Source: Acidimicrobiia bacterium (lineage in GTDB: Bacteria; Actinomycetota; Acidimicrobiia; Acidimicrobiales; Bin134). Taken from it: a stretch of 56,523 bases of DNA. The position numbers and the translations under genes are program-made. Positions 48,186 through 56,523 of this stretch are shown here, piece by piece (position 1 is the first letter of the stretch; each line of letters starts with the position of its first letter). The stretch lies in NCBI GenBank assembly GCA_022827405.1, contig JAJDTA010000042.1, forward strand, positions 1-56,523, in the 5' to 3' direction. The notes under the pieces were generated by a model, which did no database searches, was not told the DNA's origin, and saw only the letters and a list, made by a program, of their open reading frames with translations.

Positions 48186-49229
48186 GTGAGTCCGCTAACC
48201 GTCGCGGTGGCTGGCGCATGCGGACCGCTGGGCCGTCGGGTATGCCGGCGATTGGTGGAACATGGCCGGGTCGGCTCGGTCATAGGCTTCGATCTGCGCC
48301 CCGATCCGGGAATAGCTGGTATGGACTATGTCCGCGGCGATGTCGGGGAACTGGACCTCGGCGCGCTGTTGGCCGAGGTCGATGTGCTGGTCCATTTGGC
48401 GTCGGCGCTGGAGCCATGGCCCGACGAGGCCTCCGCGGGCACCAGTGATGGCCAGGCCACCCGCCGGCTCTTGGAGGCCGCGGGCTCTGCCGGGGTCGGT
48501 CGAATCGTGCTGATGTCCACCGCCATGGTGTACGGCGCATGGCCAGACAATCCTGTTCCCCTCACCGAGGCCTCTCCGCTGCGGCCGATTCCTGAATTCG
48601 GCTTTGCGGTCAAAAAGGCTGAGCAGGAGCGGTTCGCCGCTCAATGGGGCGAGGACCACCCCGAGGTGGACATCATCACCCTGCGACCCACGGCCTGCCT
48701 GGCCGAAGAGCACGTGGGGTGGGTGGCCCGATCACTGCGCTCGGCGGCCAGCCTCACCGGAGAGAGCGAGGTTCCGGTTCAATTCCTCCACCTGGATGAT
48801 TTGGCGGCTGCGGTGGAACTGTCGGTGGTGGGTGACCTAACCGGGGTGTACAACGTGGCCCCGGAAGGCTGGATGAACAGCGGCACCACCCTCGACCTTG
48901 AGGGTCTGACTTCGCGGGTTCGCATGCCGGAGCAGCTTCTCGGTCGGCTGAGCGCGTGGTGGTGGAAGTACGGCCTCATGCCCATCAGCCCGGGTGTTCT
49001 CCGGTATGCCCGGTTTCCCTGGGTTGTGGCCAGCGATCGGATTCGCGCTGCGGGTTGGTCCCCTCAATTCACCAGCGAGCTGGCCTTTGTCTCCGGGCGC
49101 AAGGGTCACTCCTGGGGGATGTTGGATTCTCGGCGCCGTCAACAGATCGCCCTGGGCGGAGCAGTTGTGGGGGGATTGGCGCTGGTATGGGGGGTCTCGG
49201 CCATCGCTCGCCGGCTATTTCGCCGCTAG
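48186..49229 (+). CDS. NAD-dependent epimerase/dehydratase (extended SDR)
   Basis: A 347-residue extended short-chain dehydrogenase. AGACGPLGRRVCRRLVEHG is the NAD-binding loop (normally GxxGxxG; here GACGPLG). VDVLVHLASALEP and IVLMSTAMVYGAWP follow. The usual YxxxK catalytic pair is not clear: FGFAVKKAE has Phe in the tyrosine position. A hydrophobic segment near the C-terminus (ALGGAVVGGLALVWGVSAIA) suggests membrane anchoring. The GTG at 48186 is preferred over a TTG at 48135 inside the direct repeat. The substrate is unknown. Confidence 0.82.
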   Translation: MSPLTVAVAGACGPLGRRVCRRLVEHGRVGSVIGFDLRPDPGIAGMDYVRGDVGELDLGALLAEVDVLVHLASALEPWPDEASAGTSDGQATRRLLEAAGSAGVGRIVLMSTAMVYGAWPDNPVPLTEASPLRPIPEFGFAVKKAEQERFAAQWGEDHPEVDIITLRPTACLAEEHVGWVARSLRSAASLTGESEVPVQFLHLDDLAAAVELSVVGDLTGVYNVAPEGWMNSGTTLDLEGLTSRVRMPEQLLGRLSAWWWKYGLMPISPGVLRYARFPWVVASDRIRAAGWSPQFTSELAFVSGRKGHSWGMLDSRRRQQIALGGAVVGGLALVWGVSAIARRLFRR

Positions 49230-49280
49230 CCGCGTCAACGGGCTGGAATCCCACCAGAGCGCAGGGTTTACACTCAATCC

Positions 49281-49772
49281 GTGAAACCGCCAGAAGCCGC
49301 CGACGTGTGGGTAGGGCTCAGCGAGTCGCCGCTGCCGCTCGACCAAGTGCTCTCATGGGTTGGCCGACCGGATTGCGGCGGCACCGTATTGTTCAGCGGC
49401 ACCGCCCGCGACCACTCAGAGGGACGACCCGGGGTGACCGTTTTGGAGTACGAGGCCTACGAGCAGCAGGTGGCCCCCCGACTGGAGGCGCTGGTCGACG
49501 AGGCTCGGGCCCGCTGGCCCGACATCGGCCGGGTGGCGTTGCTGCACCGAGTTGGCCGGTTAGAGATCGGAGAGTCGGCGGTGGTGGCGGCGGTCTCTGC
49601 TCCCCATCGTGAGGAGGCCTTCGCCGCGGCCCGGTTCTGCATCGACGGGCTGAAGGCGACCGTCCCCATTTGGAAGCGGGAGATTTGGGAGGGGGGCGAG
49701 AGCTGGGGCTTGGAGTCCCAGCACATCTCCGAGGCTGTGGCGGTTTCTACCTCGGGCGAGTCGGCCGGCTGA
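49281..49772 (+). CDS. moaE: Molybdopterin synthase catalytic subunit MoaE
   Basis: A 163-residue MoaE that inserts sulfur into precursor Z using MoaD thiocarboxylate. GGTVLFSGTARDHSEGR, LEYEAYEQQ and LLHRVGRLEIGESAVVAAVSAPHR are family motifs. KATVPIWKREIWEGG has the conserved active-site lysines. No moaD is adjacent. The gene supports molybdenum-cofactor synthesis, needed by the hydroxylase at the window start. It begins at GTG, 51 bp after the SDR gene, and ends 4 bp before mreB. Confidence 0.93.
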   Translation: MKPPEAADVWVGLSESPLPLDQVLSWVGRPDCGGTVLFSGTARDHSEGRPGVTVLEYEAYEQQVAPRLEALVDEARARWPDIGRVALLHRVGRLEIGESAVVAAVSAPHREEAFAAARFCIDGLKATVPIWKREIWEGGESWGLESQHISEAVAVSTSGESAG

Positions 49773-49776
49773 TCTC

Positions 49777-50772
49777 ATGGCTCGCGATCTGGCGATCGAC
49801 CTTGGCACGGCCAACACGCTGGTCTACGCCCGCGGCCAGGGGATCATCCTGAACGAGCCCTCAGTTATCGCCCTGAACCGCAAGACCAACGAAGTGCTGG
49901 CCATGGGGCGTGAAGCGTGGCAGATGATCGGCCGTACACCGGCGCACATTGTGGCTGTCCGCCCACTGCGCAAAGGGGCAATCACCGATTTCGAGGTCAC
50001 TCAGCGCATGATCCGCTTGCTGCTCCTGCGGGCCGGGGTCAATCGCTTCAGCCGTCCCAAGGTGGTCATCTGCGTACCGTCGGCGATTACCGCCGTCGAG
50101 CGCCGGGCGGTGGTGGAAGCAGCTCGGCGGGCGGGAGCGGCCGAGACCCGGCTCATCGAGCAGCCGCTCGCCGCGGCCATCGGTGCTTCCCTGCCGATTC
50201 ACGAGCCGGTCGGCAACATGGTGGTTGACATAGGGGGAGGGACCAGCGAGACCGCGCTCATATCTTTGGGAGGGGTGATCGCGCTCAAGGCCATCCGGGT
50301 GGGATCGTTCGACATTGATGCTGCCATCCAGTCTTATGTTCGACACGAGTTCGGAATAGCCATCGGTGAGCGCACCGCCGAAGAAGTCAAAATCACCATC
50401 GGCTCGGCGGCCTATGTGGCGGGTGAGTGCAGCGCTGAGGTTCGAGGTCGCAATCTCATGAACGGTCTTCCAGAGACCATCGTGTTGTCTCCGTTCGAAG
50501 TGCGGGCCGCCATTGGCGAACAGGTCTTGTCCATTGTGGACTCGGTGTTGTCGTGTCTGGTGGAGGCGCCTCCTGAGCTGTCGCAGGATGTGATCTCCCG
50601 CGGGATTCACCTGGTGGGGGGCGGGTCGCTGCTGCGGGGGTTGAGCGAGCGTCTGTCTCAGGCCGCCGATGTGCCGGTCAGCTTGGTCGACACACCGCTG
50701 GAGGCAGTGGTGATCGGGGCGGGTCGCTGTCTGGAGTCGTTTGAGGACGTCCAGGCGATGTTCATGGAGTGA
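49777..50772 (+). CDS. mreB: Rod-shape-determining protein MreB
   Basis: A bacterial actin of 331 residues. DLAIDLGTANTLVYARG is phosphate loop 1 and ILNEPSVIALN follows. VVICVPSAIT and MVVDIGGGTSETALISLGG (phosphate 2) are also present, and HLVGGGSLLRGL is the adenosine loop. MreB filaments organise lateral wall synthesis in rod-shaped cells. The length is normal, but mreC and mreD do not follow, unlike most mre loci. The last four residues, MFME, and the stop codon lie in the first unit of an 18-bp tandem repeat. Confidence 0.92.
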   Translation: MARDLAIDLGTANTLVYARGQGIILNEPSVIALNRKTNEVLAMGREAWQMIGRTPAHIVAVRPLRKGAITDFEVTQRMIRLLLLRAGVNRFSRPKVVICVPSAITAVERRAVVEAARRAGAAETRLIEQPLAAAIGASLPIHEPVGNMVVDIGGGTSETALISLGGVIALKAIRVGSFDIDAAIQSYVRHEFGIAIGERTAEEVKITIGSAAYVAGECSAEVRGRNLMNGLPETIVLSPFEVRAAIGEQVLSIVDSVLSCLVEAPPELSQDVISRGIHLVGGGSLLRGLSERLSQAADVPVSLVDTPLEAVVIGAGRCLESFEDVQAMFME

Positions 50773-50825
50773 TTTGGGTTCATGGAGTGATTTGGGCTCA
50801 TGGAGTGATTTGGGTTCATGGAGCA
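50761..50825. repeat. 18-bp tandem repeat at the mreB stop codon
   Basis: TTCATGGAGTGATTTGGG recurs about 3.5 times (50761-50778, 50779-50796, 50797-50814 with one change, then a partial unit). Each unit contains ATGGAGTGA, so a start, one Glu codon and a stop are repeated. mreB ends in the first unit. Confidence 0.88.
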
Positions 50826-50827
50826 GT

Positions 50828-50842
50828 CCCGATCTAGTCGGG
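50828..50842. terminator. Short hairpin between mreB and the HEAT gene
   Basis: CCCGA-TCTAG-TCGGG is a 5-bp stem. The HEAT gene stop is in it, and a short TTT follows on the plus strand. It is a weak candidate for a shared terminator. Confidence 0.3.
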
Positions 50843-51451
50843 GTTTGTGAGCAGCTCGGCCGCGTCTCTGGTCTGCCAGTCTCTGTCATTGGCCGCCCGC
50901 CGGAGAGCGGCCTCCACCTCGGGGCCGTCGAACGGGGCCAAAGCCAGCACCGCCCGTCGGCGCACCGCCACTCGGTCGGTGGTTGCCCCCACAATGGCCT
51001 TTAGCCCAGCAGGGTGGCCGATCGCTCCCAAGGCGGCGACGGCCGCTTCCCGAACCAGGGGATTCGAATGGCCGGCGGCCAATTCCCCCAACCGAGTCAC
51101 AGTGCCGAGTTCTTCAAAGCCTCGCTCTCCACAGGCCCATGCGGCGGTCTCCGCGACATCGTCGTTCGGGTCGTCCAAGAGTGGGGCAGGCGATACTGCG
51201 GTGCGGCCCACGCTCAACACGGCCGCCCGCAGCCTCACTTTGGGCGACGTATCGCGAAGCGCGAGAAGCAGGGCCTCGTCGGCCAGCGCGCCCATCCGGT
51301 GGAGAGCCCCGAGTGCCGATGCCCGCACCTGGGGATCATCGGCACCTAGGCCCGCCCTCGCCGTGGCCTCGTCTCCGGCATGCCCGGCGATCACCGCGTC
51401 GCGGCGTCGAATCTTGGGGGCGTGCTGGTTGTCTTCGGGCAACCTGCTCAC
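50834..51451 (-). CDS. HEAT-repeat protein
   Basis: A 205-residue protein made almost wholly of paired helices with HEAT/PBS-lyase-type repeats: DPQVRASALGALHRMG, SPKVRLRAAVLSVGR, NPLVREAAVAALGAIG and RVAVRRRAVLALAPF. Such solenoids are protein-binding scaffolds. The GTG at 51451 overlaps the stop of the small membrane protein gene (GTGA), so the two are coupled; the frame upstream of it is non-coding in style. No partner can be named. Confidence 0.8.
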   Translation of the reverse strand: MSRLPEDNQHAPKIRRRDAVIAGHAGDEATARAGLGADDPQVRASALGALHRMGALADEALLLALRDTSPKVRLRAAVLSVGRTAVSPAPLLDDPNDDVAETAAWACGERGFEELGTVTRLGELAAGHSNPLVREAAVAALGAIGHPAGLKAIVGATTDRVAVRRRAVLALAPFDGPEVEAALRRAANDRDWQTRDAAELLTNPD

Positions 51452-51735
51452 ACCAGGGTTTCCAGGGCAACCGTGAGGCCGACGAAGAAGAGCCCCACCA
51501 ACATGGTCAGTCCTGCTCCCAGCAAGACGATCACAAAGAAGAGGCCGACACCGGCCCGCAATCGCTGCCACCATCGAAACCGCGCTTCTTCGCCGTAGTC
51601 GGCCCGATACGAGGCCAAGACATCCCTCTCGGCCCTGGCCGCCCGCCAGTTTTCCCACCGGCGCTGCCACCGATTTCTCAGCGCTGCCCAAGTATCGTCG
51701 GAGAGGGAAGCACGAATGCGCGACGAATCGACCAC
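51448..51735 (-). CDS. Small membrane protein
   Basis: About 95 residues from a GTG at 51735. A basic, Trp- and Arg-rich amphipathic part (WAALRNRWQRRWENWRAAR) is followed by two closely spaced hydrophobic segments (AGVGLFFVIVLLGAGL and LVGLFFVGLTVAL). I do not recognise the family. It is coupled to the HEAT gene. Its start overlaps the divergent PDZ/S16 gene start by about 20 bp, so one of the two starts may be further in. Confidence 0.55.
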   Translation of the reverse strand: MVDSSRIRASLSDDTWAALRNRWQRRWENWRAARAERDVLASYRADYGEEARFRWWQRLRAGVGLFFVIVLLGAGLTMLVGLFFVGLTVALETLV

Positions 51736-52792
51736 AGGGCCATCCAGGATAGTTCCATCCACCGATGACCGGGTGCCGTCATGGTGGCGGCGCAACATGG
51801 CCTGGCTGGTCCCCGTGGGGGTGCTGGTGGCGGTATTGGCGATCACCTCGGTGGTGTTCACCTTCTGGCGCACCGATCAGGTAGCGGTCCGCCCCGGCTC
51901 AGTGGAGCAGGTGCCTTCCCGGGTCACCGTTTCGGGGGCTGAGGTCTATCCCCCGGAGAGCGAGGTCGCCCTGGTGACCGTGCTGGTCAGCCAGAGGTTG
52001 ACCATTTGGCAGCGCATCGGCGCCGAGTTCGAGTCGGGGGTGGACATCGAGCCCGAGCGGACCTTCACCGGCGACGGCACCCGCAGCGAGCTGCGCCGGC
52101 TCAACGAGCTGCGCATGGAGACCTCCCAGCACACCGCCGTCGTGGTGGCGCTGGAGCACTTGGGCTATGAGATCCCCCGCCTTGCCTCGGGGGTCATCGT
52201 GGCTGAGGCCATGGCCGACGCTCCTGCCGCAGGATTGCTGGAGCGCGGCGATGTGATCGTGGGGATCGACGGCGTCACGGTTGGCGAGTTGGCGGATTTG
52301 GCAGATGTGCTGGCCTCTCGAAGCGCCGGGCAGACGGTGGTCTTGGATGTGGAGAGGGCAGACAGCGGTTCGGTGGAGTCGGTGACCCTGGAGCTGACCG
52401 CCTCCCCCGAAGATGCCGAGCGGGCGTTGATCGGGGTTAGCGCCCGCGAGCGAATCGATATAGGAGAGCTGCCGGTGGATGTCGTCATCGACAGCGGCAA
52501 GATTGGGGGGCCGTCCGCCGGGCTGGCCCTCACCATCGGGATCATCGACCTGTTGACCCCTGGCGAGCTGACCGGCGGGCTCAGCGTGGCGGCCACCGGC
52601 ACGATCTCGTTCGACGGCTCAGTGGGGGCCATTGGGGAAGTCGACCAGAAGGCCATCGCGGCGGACCGCGCCGGAGTCGATCTTCTGCTGGTTCCCACTT
52701 CGAATCTGAGCGACGCCCTCGATCACGTCGGCGATGACATGCAAGTGGTAGGGGTGGCTTCACTGCAAGAAGCCTTGGACGCATTGGCCTAG
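51716..52792 (+). CDS. PDZ-domain, Lon-type (S16) serine protease, YlbL family
   Basis: A 358-residue protein. One membrane helix (about 28-50), a region with VALVTVLVSQRLT, a PDZ domain (PAAGLLERGDVIVGIDGVTV, about 160-230), and a C-terminal Lon-type protease domain are present. The catalytic Ser lies in KIGGPSAGLALT, and the Lys in VDQKAIAADRAG. The protease should face outward. Homologues neighbour UPF0182 and DUF2342 genes in mycobacteria (compare Rv3194c), as here. The ATG has GGAGAGGG just upstream. Confidence 0.9.
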   Translation: MRDESTTGPSRIVPSTDDRVPSWWRRNMAWLVPVGVLVAVLAITSVVFTFWRTDQVAVRPGSVEQVPSRVTVSGAEVYPPESEVALVTVLVSQRLTIWQRIGAEFESGVDIEPERTFTGDGTRSELRRLNELRMETSQHTAVVVALEHLGYEIPRLASGVIVAEAMADAPAAGLLERGDVIVGIDGVTVGELADLADVLASRSAGQTVVLDVERADSGSVESVTLELTASPEDAERALIGVSARERIDIGELPVDVVIDSGKIGGPSAGLALTIGIIDLLTPGELTGGLSVAATGTISFDGSVGAIGEVDQKAIAADRAGVDLLLVPTSNLSDALDHVGDDMQVVGVASLQEALDALA

Positions 52793-52816
52793 GCATGACA
52801 GGACTACCATTCGAGC

Positions 52817-53869
52817 ATGGCCGAACGTCTTGGGGGAGACACTCCATTTGAGCGGGTAAATCCCGAAGAGGTGTCCAACCAGACATTCGCGGTGGCCCGC
52901 AAGGGATTTGACCAGAAGCAAGTGCAAGCGTATTTGGTGTCGCTGAGCAATCAGATCAAGTCGGGCCAGCAGCAGATCCGGGATTTGCGGGAACAAGTCG
53001 CCCAAATCGAAGCGCAACCCGAGCCCGAGCCCGAGCCTGAGTTCAGCAGGCAGGGAGTCAAACTGCTCGACGACGGTATGGAGGCTTCCCGTCGCCTCAC
53101 CCAGACCGAGGCCAACGAGTTGGCGGCCCGGGCCAGCCGGCTGGCCGAGAAGCTGGACAAATCGGTCGAGGATCTGCGGTCACATCAGGATCTCTCGGAG
53201 GCCGGAGAGCTGTTGGATTTGTTGGAGCAGGCCGGTGAGCAGGCCCAAGCGGTGGCCAGGCTGCTTCAAGAGGCCCGAGAGCAAGCCGAGGCTGAGGTTG
53301 AGCACGGCCGGGTCCAGGGCCGGGAGATCGTGGAGCAGGCCAAATCGCTCCGGTTGACAGTATTGCGGGACATGGCTCGCCGCCGCCAAACGGCCCGTGC
53401 CCAGGTGGAGCGGCTCCGGGCCGGACGCGACAAGTTGATGGCCACCCTTGGCGAAGCTCGGCACTCCATCGAGCAATCGATGGAGGCGGCCAAGCTGTCG
53501 TTGGCCGAGGCCAAGGTGGTGGCTGATGCGGCCGCCCGCCGAGTAGAGGACGAAACCGAGCCCACCGACTTGGCCCTGCTGTCGGAGTTGGACGATGCCC
53601 AGGTTGTGGGGATGGTGCCGGACACCACCGCACCAGACGCCAACACAACAGATGATGGCACCGAAGAGGTCCATGAGAGCGTGACGATCCTGGCACCTGC
53701 GGAGCGCGACCCGGTGGAGGCCGCGGCCGAACATCCTGTGCTGACCAATGTGGGCGACAGCAGAGATGTGGAGGCCATCTTCGCTCGCTTGCGATCCCAG
53801 AGCGGTGCATCGCAGGACGATCGCGAAACCGCGCCGGACGCTGCGAAGACCTCCGTCGGCGACGAGTAG
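52817..53869 (+). CDS. DivIVA-domain coiled-coil protein
   Basis: A 350-residue protein. Residues about 12-60 form a DivIVA N-terminal domain (VNPEEVSNQTFAVARKGFDQKQVQAYL), used to sense membrane curvature at poles and septa. A long coiled coil rich in Gln, Glu, Ala and Arg fills the middle (about 80-250), and the acidic tail is low-complexity. It is probably a Wag31-related or septal accessory factor, not the main polar DivIVA. It lies between the PDZ protease and UPF0182 genes, on the same strand as both. Confidence 0.85.
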   Translation: MAERLGGDTPFERVNPEEVSNQTFAVARKGFDQKQVQAYLVSLSNQIKSGQQQIRDLREQVAQIEAQPEPEPEPEFSRQGVKLLDDGMEASRRLTQTEANELAARASRLAEKLDKSVEDLRSHQDLSEAGELLDLLEQAGEQAQAVARLLQEAREQAEAEVEHGRVQGREIVEQAKSLRLTVLRDMARRRQTARAQVERLRAGRDKLMATLGEARHSIEQSMEAAKLSLAEAKVVADAAARRVEDETEPTDLALLSELDDAQVVGMVPDTTAPDANTTDDGTEEVHESVTILAPAERDPVEAAAEHPVLTNVGDSRDVEAIFARLRSQSGASQDDRETAPDAAKTSVGDE

Positions 53870-53881
53870 TCTCCTTCGGGT

Positions 53882-56523
53882 ATGCGCGTCCCCCGAAGTG
53901 TGCCCCGACCGGGCCCACCACCTCGCCCGCGGTTCTCGCGCCGATCAAAAATCATCGCCGGGCTCATCTTGGTGGTGCTTCTGGCCGCCATCTTGTCTTT
54001 GCGGGGAATGGCCCGCATGTGGACCGACTACCTGTGGTTCGACTCCCTAGGCCACGGAAGCGTCTGGACCGAGATCTTGGTCTACAAGATCATCCTGTCG
54101 GTCATCTTCATCGTCCTGTTCTTCTTGCTGATGTACTCCAACTTGGCGATAGCCGACCGCCTGGCGCCCTCCACCCGCCCACCCGGACCGGAGGAGGAAC
54201 TGCTCGGCCACTATCACGATGCGGTTGGCCATCGCCGTCGGTTGGTGAGCGTGGTGATCGCCATCTTGTTCGCCCTTATCGTGGGCGGCGGCACCGGCGG
54301 GGAATGGCAGAAGGCCATGTTGTTCTTCAACAGCGTGGACTTCGGTATCGAAGACCCGCAGTTCAGCCAAGACATCGGCTTCTATGTCTTCCAGCTTCCG
54401 TTCATACAGTTCTTGGTCAGCTGGGTATTCCGGGCGCTCATCATCGTGGCGGTCATCACCGCCATTGCCCATTACGTGAACGGCGGCATCAGGGTCCAGA
54501 CCACTGGCCAGCGAGTCACCCCCCAGGTAAAGGTCCACCTCTCGGTTCTGTTGGCCCTGATCGCCCTGGTTCGGGCTGTGGGCTATTACTACGACCGGTA
54601 CGGCCTCAACTTCTCATCTAGGGGACCGGTGGACGGGGCGTCGTTCACCGATGTCAACGCGCAGCTGCCGGCGCTCAACTTGCTGCTTCTGATCTCGGTG
54701 CTGTCGGCGGTATTGCTGGTGATCAACATCTGGCAGCGAGGCTGGGTGTTGCCGGTGACCGCAGTGGGCCTGTGGATAGTTGTGGCCATCGTCATGGGCG
54801 CGATCTACCCTGCCATCATCCAAAGGTTCCGAGCCGAGCCGGAGGAGTCCCAGAAAGAAGCGGTCTACATCGAGCGCAACATCGAGGCCACCCGATACGC
54901 CCTGGGATTCGACAAGAACCCTGGAGACGAAAACACAGCGGACAACGTGATTACCCGCGACGATTTCAAGCCCAACATTGAGATAACCATCGAAGAGCTA
55001 GAAACAAACCCCAGCGTCCGCAACATCCGATTGCTCGACCCAGACATTGTGCCCAACGCCTTCCAGGTAGAGCAGTCGGAGCGCACGTTCTACACCTTCG
55101 GCAGCGAGGTGGACGTTGACCGCTACGTGATCGACGGTGAAATCACCGAGGTGGTCATCGGTGCCCGACAGCTCAACGTGGCCGACGTTCCCCAGCAGTC
55201 GTGGGAGGGTCGCCATGTCCAGTACACCCACGGTTATGGCGTGGCGGTGGCGCCGGTCAATTCGGTGACCACCCAGGGATCGCCCGACTTCGTGGTGGGA
55301 GACGTGCCGGTGGTGGCCAGCGACGAATTCCAGATGGACCGGCCCCAGCTCTATGTCGGGGAGAACCTGACCGGGTACGCCATTGTGGGAGCTTCGATAC
55401 CCGAGGTGGACTACACCGAGGCCAACGAGACGGTTCCGTTTGAGTACGACGGGGAAGCGGGAGTGGGGATCGGCAGCTTCTTCCGCCAGTCGGCATTTGC
55501 CTTGCGCTTCGGTGACATCAACCCGCTGATATCCGGATTCGTGGACGGAGATTCCCGTATCATCTTCAATCGCGATCTGCGCCTTCGGGTGCAGAACTTG
55601 GCCCCGTTCCTAGAACTGGACGCCGATCCCTATCCGGTGGTCTCCGACGGGCGGGTGTTCTACATTCTCGACGCCTACACCACCAGCGACCGGTATCCCT
55701 ACGGCCAGCGTCCCGACATCGGCGACCTGCCGCTGGAAAGCGGGCTGCGCAAGAGGTTCAACTACGTCCGCAATTCGGTCAAGGTGGTGGTGGACGCCTT
55801 CGACGGCACCACCACGTTCTATGTGATCGACCCCGACGATCCCATCATCCAGGCGTGGCGGAAGATCTTCCCCGGCCTGTTCGAGGACTTCGAGGAGATG
55901 CCCCTCGATCTCAAAAACCACCTGCGCTACCCCGAGGATCTGTTCCGGGTGCAGACCTCTATGTGGGCTCGCTACTTCATTGATGATCCCGAGACCTTCT
56001 ACGCCAACTCGGTGACCTGGGCTGTGGCCCAGGATCCGGGCACCCGCATCACCGCCCGAACGTTCGTCGATGAGTTGACCGAGGCCATTGCCGCCGAAGA
56101 GACGGCCACCGCGGCGGCCACCCGTCAGCTCGAGCGGAGAATCCGGCCCTTCTACCAGCTCCTCCAGCTCCCGGGAGAGGACGACTTGGACTTCGTGATC
56201 TTCCGAACGTTCGTCCCCGTTTCCGGGTCGGGAGACGACGAGGACGAGCGCAAGGAGTTGACTGCGTTCATGGCCGCCAAGAGCGACGTCGCTGAGGATG
56301 GGAGCTTGGGCGAGTACGGACAGCTCGTGGTCTACACCGTGCCGGGAACCAGCATTCCCGGCCCGAGCATTGTGGACGCGAAAATCCAGGCCGACACCCA
56401 GATTGCCGACGCCTTCACCCAGCTGAACCAGCAGGGATCCACCGTGCTTCAGGGGAACCTGTTGATGATCCCGGTGGGCGACTCGCTGCTGTTCGTGCGC
56501 CCGGTGTACGTCCAGGCCACCGG
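53882..56523 (+). CDS. UPF0182 family membrane protein (3' partial)
   Basis: A frame open from ATG 53882 to the end of the window, 880 codons so far; the family is usually 900-1000 residues. There is a basic, Pro-rich start, then several hydrophobic helices (IIAGLILVVLLAAILSL, ILSVIFIVLFFLLMY, LVSVVIAILFALIVGG and more). A large extracytoplasmic part begins near FRAEPEESQKEAVYIERN. TDYLWFDSLGH and DFGIEDPQFSQDIGFYVF are UPF0182 (COG1615) hallmarks. The function is unknown. It follows the DivIVA-type gene by 12 bp. It matches Rv3193c by neighbourhood. Confidence 0.93.
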   Translation, partial: MRVPRSVPRPGPPPRPRFSRRSKIIAGLILVVLLAAILSLRGMARMWTDYLWFDSLGHGSVWTEILVYKIILSVIFIVLFFLLMYSNLAIADRLAPSTRPPGPEEELLGHYHDAVGHRRRLVSVVIAILFALIVGGGTGGEWQKAMLFFNSVDFGIEDPQFSQDIGFYVFQLPFIQFLVSWVFRALIIVAVITAIAHYVNGGIRVQTTGQRVTPQVKVHLSVLLALIALVRAVGYYYDRYGLNFSSRGPVDGASFTDVNAQLPALNLLLLISVLSAVLLVINIWQRGWVLPVTAVGLWIVVAIVMGAIYPAIIQRFRAEPEESQKEAVYIERNIEATRYALGFDKNPGDENTADNVITRDDFKPNIEITIEELETNPSVRNIRLLDPDIVPNAFQVEQSERTFYTFGSEVDVDRYVIDGEITEVVIGARQLNVADVPQQSWEGRHVQYTHGYGVAVAPVNSVTTQGSPDFVVGDVPVVASDEFQMDRPQLYVGENLTGYAIVGASIPEVDYTEANETVPFEYDGEAGVGIGSFFRQSAFALRFGDINPLISGFVDGDSRIIFNRDLRLRVQNLAPFLELDADPYPVVSDGRVFYILDAYTTSDRYPYGQRPDIGDLPLESGLRKRFNYVRNSVKVVVDAFDGTTTFYVIDPDDPIIQAWRKIFPGLFEDFEEMPLDLKNHLRYPEDLFRVQTSMWARYFIDDPETFYANSVTWAVAQDPGTRITARTFVDELTEAIAAEETATAAATRQLERRIRPFYQLLQLPGEDDLDFVIFRTFVPVSGSGDDEDERKELTAFMAAKSDVAEDGSLGEYGQLVVYTVPGTSIPGPSIVDAKIQADTQIADAFTQLNQQGSTVLQGNLLMIPVGDSLLFVRPVYVQAT

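Overview
This is a GC-rich stretch, densely packed on both strands, from an actinobacterium. The most likely class is Acidimicrobiia, although sequence alone does not fix this. Two WhiB-type iron-sulfur regulators, a SenX3/RegX3-type phosphate two-component system, an F420-type LLM oxidoreductase, a DUF2342 protein, a YlbL-type PDZ/S16 protein, a UPF0182 membrane protein, a three-gene B-type succinate dehydrogenase and many GTG starts all point to Actinomycetota. Several neighbourhoods resemble ones I recall from mycobacteria: pcrA-sucCD-LLM-purNH with a MoxR/VWA pair (compare Rv0949 to Rv0959), ppk-mutT, and DUF2342-PDZ-UPF0182 (compare Rv3193c to Rv3195). No tRNA, rRNA, CRISPR array or insertion sequence was recognised, and no gene-free stretch exceeds about 220 bases.

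Layout. 1-1510: the 3' part of a molybdopterin hydroxylase large subunit, followed by a 37-residue cytochrome P450 N-terminus that stops abruptly. 1518-3753: an S1-domain protein with an acidic N-terminus and an LLM oxidoreductase (minus strand). 3986-14236: pcrA, a membrane-anchored hypothetical, sucCD, purNH, metF, icd and mdh, covering TCA-cycle, purine and one-carbon metabolism. 14268-20126: a cobalamin riboswitch followed by a compact operon for corrinoid uptake (BtuF, BtuC, BtuD) and salvage (CobO, CobU, CobS, CobT). 20139-23402: an SCP2-like protein, an unknown protein, an NYN-domain protein in a lower-GC patch, a DUF368 polyprenyl-phosphate translocase and an OsmC protein. 23418-26907: sdhCAB.

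27015-33895 is the most unusual part. A MoxR/chelatase-I-type AAA ATPase and a VWA-domain partner are interleaved with two opposite-strand glycoside hydrolase homologues. One is GH2-like and the other GH1-like, and both appear to have lost their two catalytic carboxylates. It is the best candidate here for an undescribed system. 34013-36131: two WhiB genes flanking tatA and a TIM-barrel epimerase, then a small acidic protein.

36150-45682 is a phosphate locus: polyphosphate kinase, a Nudix hydrolase, a PHO-box-like repeat, pstSCAB, phoU, senX3-like kinase and regX3-like regulator. 45693-56523: an MFS transporter, a DUF2342 protein with a degenerate HExxH motif, an epimerase, moaE, mreB with an 18-bp tandem repeat at its stop codon, a HEAT-repeat protein, a small membrane protein, a PDZ/Lon-type protease, a DivIVA-domain protein and the 5' part of a UPF0182 gene that runs off the window.
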